Positions 58,944 through 64,000 of a DNA stretch of 64,000 nt are shown one piece after another. The notes under the pieces are model-generated. The model did not search any database, was not told where the DNA came from, and saw nothing but the letters and a program-made list of their open reading frames with translations. A program made the translations under genes and the position numbers. The DNA lies in assembly GCF_036625195.1 (NCBI RefSeq), contig NZ_JAZKUG010000001.1:4836001-4900000 (forward strand), written 5' to 3'. The first letter of the stretch is position 1. The number at the start of each line of letters is the position of its first letter. This stretch comes from Accumulibacter sp. (lineage in GTDB: Bacteria; Pseudomonadota; Gammaproteobacteria; Burkholderiales; Rhodocyclaceae).

Positions 58944-58968
58944 GTCCTTGGGTCGGAAGGCCAAGGAC
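58944..58968 (-). terminator. Stem-loop after the right-edge RTX gene
   Basis: GTCCTTGG (58944-58951) pairs perfectly with CCAAGGAC (58961-58968) around a nine-base loop, seven bases beyond the stop of the 58976 gene. No T-run follows on the minus strand. Confidence 0.55.
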
Positions 58969-58975
58969 GCGGAAC

Positions 58976-61900
58976 TCATGTGACGAGAAAATCCACGTTC
59001 GTGAGCGCAAGGCCCGCGGCGAGGCTGGCGATCTGCACAGGAGCGGCGCCCGTGTTGCCATTCGCGTCGTAGTAGAGCGCGCCGCTGGTGCTGTCGTAGA
59101 TGACGAAGTCGTCGGCGTCAGCGGCGGCGGTGAGGCCGGCACCGGAGCGAAACGAGCTGGCGGCCAGCGGGCCGTTCGGCAGCGAGCTGAAGATCGCGTT
59201 CTCGAGTTCGATGGTGTCGTCGAGGACGTTGAAGTCGCTGATCGTGTCGCGGTTGGTCGCGGCATTGGGGAGCGTGTCGAAGCGGAAGATGTCGGCGCCG
59301 AGGCCGCCGCTGAGGGTGTCGTTGCCGTTGCCGCCGCTGAGTACATTGCCGCCGCCGTCGCCGCTGAGGGTGTCGGCGTAGGCCGAGCCGACGAGGTTCT
59401 CGATGCCGGCGAGGGTGTCGCTGCCGGAGCCGCCGGTGGCGGTGCCGCTGGCGAGGCTGGCGGTGACGCCGCTGCCGCTGACGCCGTAGAGGTAGCTGGC
59501 CGTGTCGTTGCCGCCGGCACCGTCGAGGAGGTTGTTGCCCACACCGGCGTAGAGGAGGTTGGCGAGGGCGTTGCCGCTCAGGCTGGCGACTCCGGTGGCA
59601 AGCATGCGGCCGTTCTCGACGTTCGCGCCGAGGGTGTAGGCGGCGATGGAACTGTAGACGAGGTCGATGCCGCCCGTGGTGGGATTGGTGTTGCTTTCGC
59701 TGACGCTGTCGCCGGCGTGGTCGACGTAGTAGAGGTCGGAGCCGTCGCCACCGCTCAGGCTGTCGGCGCCGGTGCCACCCCAGAGGGTGTCGTTGCCGGC
59801 GCCGCCGTCGAGGCTGTCGTTGCCGGCGCCGCCATTGAGGAAGTCGTTGCCTTGGGCGCCGTTGAGGCGGTTGGCGTTGCCATCGCCGGTGAGGGTGTCG
59901 TCGTAGGTCGAGCCGCTGAGGTTCTCGATTCCGGCGAGGGTGTCGCTGCCGGAGCCGCCGGTGGCCTGGGCGCCGAGGATGGCGAGGCTGACGCTGACGC
60001 CGCTGCTGGCACCATAGAGGTAGCTGACGGTGTCGTTGCCGCCGGCACCGTCGAGGAGGTTGGCGCCGGTGCCGGCGTCGAGGAGGTTGTCGAGGGTGTT
60101 GCCGGTGAGGTTGGCGGCGCCGGTGGCGAGGATGCGGCCGTTCTCGATGTGGGCGCCGAGGGTGGTGCTGGCAAGGTAGCTGAGGACCTGGTCGGTGCCG
60201 CCGGTTGCCGGGTTGGCGTTGCTCTCGCTGACGCGGTCGCCGGCGTCGTCGAGGTAGTAGAAGTCGGAGCCGTCACCACCGATCAGGCTGTCGGCACCAA
60301 TGCCGCCCCAGAGGCGGTCGTTGCCGGCGCCGCCGTCGAGGGTGTCGTTGCCGGCGCCGCCGTTGAGGAAGTCGTTGCCTTGCGCGCCACTGAGGCGGTT
60401 GGCGTTGCCGTCGCCGGTGAGGCTGTCGTCGTAGGTAGAGCCGGTGAGGTTCTCGATGCCGGCGAGGGTGTCGCTGCCGGAGCCGCCGGTGGCCTGTGCG
60501 CCGGCAAGGGCGAGGCTGACGCTGACCCCGCTGCCGCTGACGGCGTAGAGGTAGCTGACGGTGTCGTTGCCGCCGGCGCCGTCGAGGAGGTTGGCGCCGG
60601 TGCCGGCGTCGAGGAGGTTGTCGAGGGCGTTGCCGATGAGGTTGGCGGCGCCGGTGGCGAGGATGCGGCCGTTCTCGATGTGAGTGGCGAGGGTGTGGGC
60701 GGCGAGGGTGCTGAAGACCTGGTCGGTGCCGCCGGTGGCGGGGTTGGCGTTGGTCTCGCTGACGCTGTCGCCGGTGTGGTCGAGGTAATAGGAGTCGGAG
60801 CCGTCGCCACCGATCAGGCTGTCAGCGCCGCTGCCGCCCCAGAGGCGGTCGTTGCCGGCGCCGCCGTCGAGGGTGTCGTTGCCGGCACCGCCATCGAGGA
60901 AGTCGTTGCCCTGCCCACCGTCGAGGCGGTTGGCGTTGGCGTCGCCGCGCAGGGTGTCGTCCCAAGTCGATCCGCCGAGGTTCTCGATGGCGATCAGGGT
61001 ATCGGTGCCGGAGCCGCCGGTGGCCTGTGGGGCGGCGATGGTGAGGCTGACGCTGACGCCGCTGGCGGCATCGGCGTAACTCGCCGTGTCGCTGCCCGCG
61101 CTCCCGGAAAGGGTGTCGTTGCCGGCACCGCCGGCGAGCGTGTCGTTGCCGTTGCCGCCTTCGAGGCGGTTGGCGTTGCCGTCGCCGGCGAGGCTGTCGT
61201 CCTGGTTGGAGCCGATGAGGTGCTCGATCGACATGAGGGTGTCGCTGCCGGAGCCACCGGTCGCCTGCGCGCCGGCAAGGGCGAGGCTGATGCTGACACC
61301 GCTGCTGGCACCATAGAGGTAGCTGACGGTGTCGTTGCCGCCGGCGCCGTCGAGGAGGTTGTGGCCGCTGCTGGCGTAGAGCAGGTTGTCGAGGCCGTTG
61401 CCGGTGAGGTTCGCTGCGCCGCTGGCAAGAATGCGGCCGTTCTCGACGTGCTCCGTGAGGGTGTAGGTGGAGAGGTAGCTGTAGACCTGGTCGATGCCAC
61501 CGGACGCGGGGTTGGCGTTGGTTTCGGTGACGTTGTCACCGGCGTGGTCGACGTAATAGAGGTCGGAGCCGTCGCCGCCGAGCAGGCTGTCGGCACCGCT
61601 GCCGCCCCAGAGGCGGTCGTTGCCGGCGCCGCCGTCGAGGCTGTCGTTACCGGCACTGCCGTCGAGCGCGTCATCGCCGCTGCCGCCTTCGAGGCGGTTG
61701 GCGTTGCCGTCGCCGGTCAGGGCGTCGGCGAACGCGGAGCCGACGAGATTCTCGATGCCGAGGAGCCTGTCGCTGCCCGAGCCGCCGCTCACCTGCGCGC
61801 CCGCAATCGCGAGGCTGATGCTGACACCGCTGCCGCTGGCGCCGTAAAGGTAGCTCACGGTGTCGTTGCCGGCGGCGCCTGCGAGTACGTTGTGGCCAGT

Positions 61901-64000
61901 GCCGGCGTAAAGCAGATTGTCGAGGTCGTTACCGCCGAGGTCCGCTGTGCCAGCTGCAAGGATGCGACCGTTCTCGACCTGCGCGCCCAGGGTGTAGCCG
62001 GCAAGGTAGCTGTAGACTTGGTCGATCCCACCGGTACTCGGGCTGGCGTTGGTTTCGCTGACGCTGTCGCCGGGGTCGTCGACATAGTAGGTGTCGCTGC
62101 CGTCGCCGCCGATCATGGTGTCGGCACCAAGGCCGCCGTCGAGGGTGTCGTTGCCGCTGCCGGTGCTGATCTCGTCGGCGGAGCTGGTGTGCGTGTTCCT
62201 GATGAGGTCATGGCCACTACCGGCGGTGATGAGCAGACGCTCCAGCCCGCTGACCTCCACCCCGTTGACCTGTTGTACCTGCGACGGGTCGTTCTGCCAC
62301 ACGATGGCGCTCGTCGCACCGGACCAGTCGGCGTAGAAGCTGTCCTGACCGCCAGCGCCTTGACCGCCACCGTGATAGCTGCCACCACTGCCTTGGAAGA
62401 TCAGCAGATCGCCCCAGGAGGCGACACCGTTGTCGATGCCGCTGATCCGGAAGGTCTCGATGTTCTGCCAGGCCACGCTGACAACCTGACTGTCACCGCC
62501 ATTCTCTGTTTCGAGCCGCAGCGTGACGCCCGGTTGGGCGAGAGCACTCCGGATGTCCTCCAGGACCGAAGAGGAATCGAGCAGCGCGTAAGCGCTGGTC
62601 CCTTCGTTGATGACGTAGCGAATCCTGCTGTTCTGCAAACCGCCTGCCGCCACATCCATGATCAGCGTGTCGAGGCCGCTGCCACCGTCAACTCGGTTGT
62701 AACCCCTGCCGGCGTCAATCACGTCGTCGCCCACACCCGCGTCGATGGTGTCGTCGCCACCGCCCGAGCGGATCGTGTCATCGCCCGCTCCTGTAATGAA
62801 GCTATCTGACCCGTCGCTCGCCACGTTGGACAGGTCGTCGTCGCCCGACCCGGTCAGCACCAGCAGCAGACGCTCCAGCCCGCTGACCTCCACCCTGTTG
62901 ACCTGTTGTACCTGCGACGGGTCGTTCTGCCACACGATGGCGCTCGTCGCACCGGACCAGTCGGCGTAGAAGCTGTCCTGACCGCCAGCGCCTTGACCGC
63001 CACCGTGATAACTGCCACCGCTGCCCTGGAAGATCAGCAGGTCACCCCAGGAGGCGACACCGTTGTCGATGCCGCTGATCCGGAAGGTCTCGATGTTCTG
63101 CCAGGCCACGCTGACAACCTGACTGTCACCGCCATTCTCTGTTTCGAGCCGCAGCGTGACACCCGGTTGGGCGAGAGCACTGCGGATATCCTCCAGGCCC
63201 GAAGAGGAATCGAGCAGCGCGTAAGCGCTGGTCCCTTCGTTGATGACGTAGCGAATCCTGCTGTTCTGCAAACCGCCTGCCGCCACATCCATGATCAGCG
63301 TGTCGAGGCCGCTGCCACCGTCAACTCGGTTGTAACCCCTGCCGGCGTCAATCACGTCGTCGCCCACACCCGCGTCGATGGTGTCGTCGCCACCGCCCGA
63401 GCGGATCGTGTCATCGCCCGCTCCTGTAATGAAGCTATCTGACCCGTCGCTCGCCACGTTGGACAGGTCGTCGTCGCCCGACCCGGTCAGCACCAGCAGC
63501 AGACGCTCCAGCCCGCTGACCTCCACCCCGTTGACCTGTTGTACCTGCGACGGGTCGTTCTGCCACACGATGGCGCTCGTCGCACCGGACCAGTCGGCGT
63601 AGAAGCTGTCCTGACCGCCAGCGCCTTGACCGCCACCGTGATAGCTGCCACCACTGCCTTGGAAGATCAGCAGATCGCCCCAGGAGGCGACACCGTTGTC
63701 GATGCCGCTGATCCGGAAGGTCTCGATGTTCTGCCAGGCCACGCTGACAACCTGACTGTCACCGCCATTCTCTGTTTCGAGCCGCAGCGTGACGCCCGGT
63801 TGGGCGAGAGCACTCCGGATGTCCTCCAGGACCGAAGAGGAATCGAGCAGCGCGTAAGCGCTGGTCCCTTCGTTGATGACGTAGCGAATCCTGCTGTTCT
63901 GCAAACCGCCTGCCGCCACATCCATGATCAGCGTGTCGAGGCCGCTGCCACCGTCAACTCGGTTGTAACCCCTGCCGGCGTCAATCACGTCGTCGCCCAC
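58976..64000 (-). CDS. RTX protein with 211-residue repeats (5' end outside window)
   Basis: At least 1,675 codons, open to the right edge in the frame whose last codon is 63998-64000, so the N-terminus is not seen. The visible start is inside a tandem array of 211-residue units: RTX (SGGGDDTIDAGVGDDVIDAG), ALLDSSS, LRLETENGGDSQVVSVAWQN, IETFRISGID, SYHGGGQGAGGQDSFYADWS and LERLLLVLTGSGDDDLSNV. After about three units come ordinary RTX arrays with 176-residue modules, ending in the shared C-terminal segment (NRDTISDFNVLDDTIELENA, last residues DFLVT). Known: RTX proteins of this kind are type I secreted. Inferred: the visible part is a stalk and export tail; the head that would define its role is missing. 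A stem-loop follows the stop. Confidence 0.92.
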   Translation of the reverse strand: MGDDVIDAGRGYNRVDGGSGLDTLIMDVAAGGLQNSRIRYVINEGTSAYALLDSSSVLEDIRSALAQPGVTLRLETENGGDSQVVSVAWQNIETFRISGIDNGVASWGDLLIFQGSGGSYHGGGQGAGGQDSFYADWSGATSAIVWQNDPSQVQQVNGVEVSGLERLLLVLTGSGDDDLSNVASDGSDSFITGAGDDTIRSGGGDDTIDAGVGDDVIDAGRGYNRVDGGSGLDTLIMDVAAGGLQNSRIRYVINEGTSAYALLDSSSGLEDIRSALAQPGVTLRLETENGGDSQVVSVAWQNIETFRISGIDNGVASWGDLLIFQGSGGSYHGGGQGAGGQDSFYADWSGATSAIVWQNDPSQVQQVNRVEVSGLERLLLVLTGSGDDDLSNVASDGSDSFITGAGDDTIRSGGGDDTIDAGVGDDVIDAGRGYNRVDGGSGLDTLIMDVAAGGLQNSRIRYVINEGTSAYALLDSSSVLEDIRSALAQPGVTLRLETENGGDSQVVSVAWQNIETFRISGIDNGVASWGDLLIFQGSGGSYHGGGQGAGGQDSFYADWSGATSAIVWQNDPSQVQQVNGVEVSGLERLLITAGSGHDLIRNTHTSSADEISTGSGNDTLDGGLGADTMIGGDGSDTYYVDDPGDSVSETNASPSTGGIDQVYSYLAGYTLGAQVENGRILAAGTADLGGNDLDNLLYAGTGHNVLAGAAGNDTVSYLYGASGSGVSISLAIAGAQVSGGSGSDRLLGIENLVGSAFADALTGDGNANRLEGGSGDDALDGSAGNDSLDGGAGNDRLWGGSGADSLLGGDGSDLYYVDHAGDNVTETNANPASGGIDQVYSYLSTYTLTEHVENGRILASGAANLTGNGLDNLLYASSGHNLLDGAGGNDTVSYLYGASSGVSISLALAGAQATGGSGSDTLMSIEHLIGSNQDDSLAGDGNANRLEGGNGNDTLAGGAGNDTLSGSAGSDTASYADAASGVSVSLTIAAPQATGGSGTDTLIAIENLGGSTWDDTLRGDANANRLDGGQGNDFLDGGAGNDTLDGGAGNDRLWGGSGADSLIGGDGSDSYYLDHTGDSVSETNANPATGGTDQVFSTLAAHTLATHIENGRILATGAANLIGNALDNLLDAGTGANLLDGAGGNDTVSYLYAVSGSGVSVSLALAGAQATGGSGSDTLAGIENLTGSTYDDSLTGDGNANRLSGAQGNDFLNGGAGNDTLDGGAGNDRLWGGIGADSLIGGDGSDFYYLDDAGDRVSESNANPATGGTDQVLSYLASTTLGAHIENGRILATGAANLTGNTLDNLLDAGTGANLLDGAGGNDTVSYLYGASSGVSVSLAILGAQATGGSGSDTLAGIENLSGSTYDDTLTGDGNANRLNGAQGNDFLNGGAGNDSLDGGAGNDTLWGGTGADSLSGGDGSDLYYVDHAGDSVSESNTNPTTGGIDLVYSSIAAYTLGANVENGRMLATGVASLSGNALANLLYAGVGNNLLDGAGGNDTASYLYGVSGSGVTASLASGTATGGSGSDTLAGIENLVGSAYADTLSGDGGGNVLSGGNGNDTLSGGLGADIFRFDTLPNAATNRDTISDFNVLDDTIELENAIFSSLPNGPLAASSFRSGAGLTAAADADDFVIYDSTSGALYYDANGNTGAAPVQIASLAAGLALTNVDFLVT
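62228..64000 (-). repeat. Tandem 633-bp repeat, about 2.8 copies in view
   Basis: Units begin near 62228, 62861 and 63494 with near identity over 633 bp (211 codons). Variant bases alternate: the first and third units share variants (for example GAAGGCAGT-side TAGCTG, AGGACC, GACGCC) while the middle unit has TAACTG, AGGCCC and GACACC. The array continues past the window edge. Confidence 0.9.

Noticed and set aside
62228..64000. Tandem 633-bp units as a pure assembly artefact
   Set aside because: The units differ at several diagnostic positions in an alternating pattern, which a simple duplicated-contig error would not create. Copy number may still be wrong.

Overview
The window is GC-rich and is almost wholly filled by minus-strand genes for giant repeat proteins of the RTX (glycine/aspartate-rich, calcium-binding beta-roll) type. 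I count six RTX genes with a visible or implied RTX body (about 1,670 to 3,590 codons in view) and a seventh, shorter relative made only of FG-GAP repeats and a short RTX tail. Codon choice, Shine-Dalgarno sites, DUF4347 remnants, an IS1595-type element and a TIGR03032 gene suggest a high-GC proteobacterium. A betaproteobacterium such as a Rhodocyclales/Accumulibacter-like organism is a guess from memory of similar loci, not something the sequence proves.

Layout in transcription order (right to left): 64000-58976 RTX protein with a 633-bp higher-order repeat, N-terminus outside the window; 58627-51098 RTX protein with a lectin-like insert; 50924-50310 DUF4347 protein cut off by an IS1595 element (49311-50365); 48795-47764 lipoprotein, two bases before 47761-39980, an RTX protein with a phospholipase A2-like N-terminus; 39928-39317 remnant of an O-GlcNAc-transferase-like protein overlapping 39320-38232, a TIGR03032 protein; 37617-38225 (plus strand) APS kinase cysC; 37468-35774 FG-GAP protein whose end is fused to a TIGR03032 relic; 35560-28103 RTX protein with two seven-bladed FG-GAP propellers; an IS5-like relic near 27.6 kb; 27230-19647 RTX lipase; a decayed DUF4347/RCC1-like gene near 19 kb; 18224-12003 and 10770-1 (end outside the window), RTX proteins with seven-bladed PD40 propellers and repeated secretion-target-like modules.

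The genes look like one family built from interchangeable parts. Five complete RTX genes and the right-edge partial gene share a nearly identical C-terminal segment of about 110 residues (probable type I secretion target) and arrays of a 176-residue (528-bp) RTX module. The N-terminal parts differ completely: lipase, PLA2-like, FG-GAP propeller, PD40 propeller, lectin-like. Proteins of this design are normally exported by a type I secretion system and fold in external calcium. No ABC transporter, membrane-fusion protein or TolC gene is in the window, so export machinery must lie elsewhere.

The most interesting reading is a surface/secreted-effector cassette locus: a homogenised export tail joined to variable heads, with signs of head swapping (lower-GC PLA2-lipoprotein block), relics of lost members and mobile-element damage.
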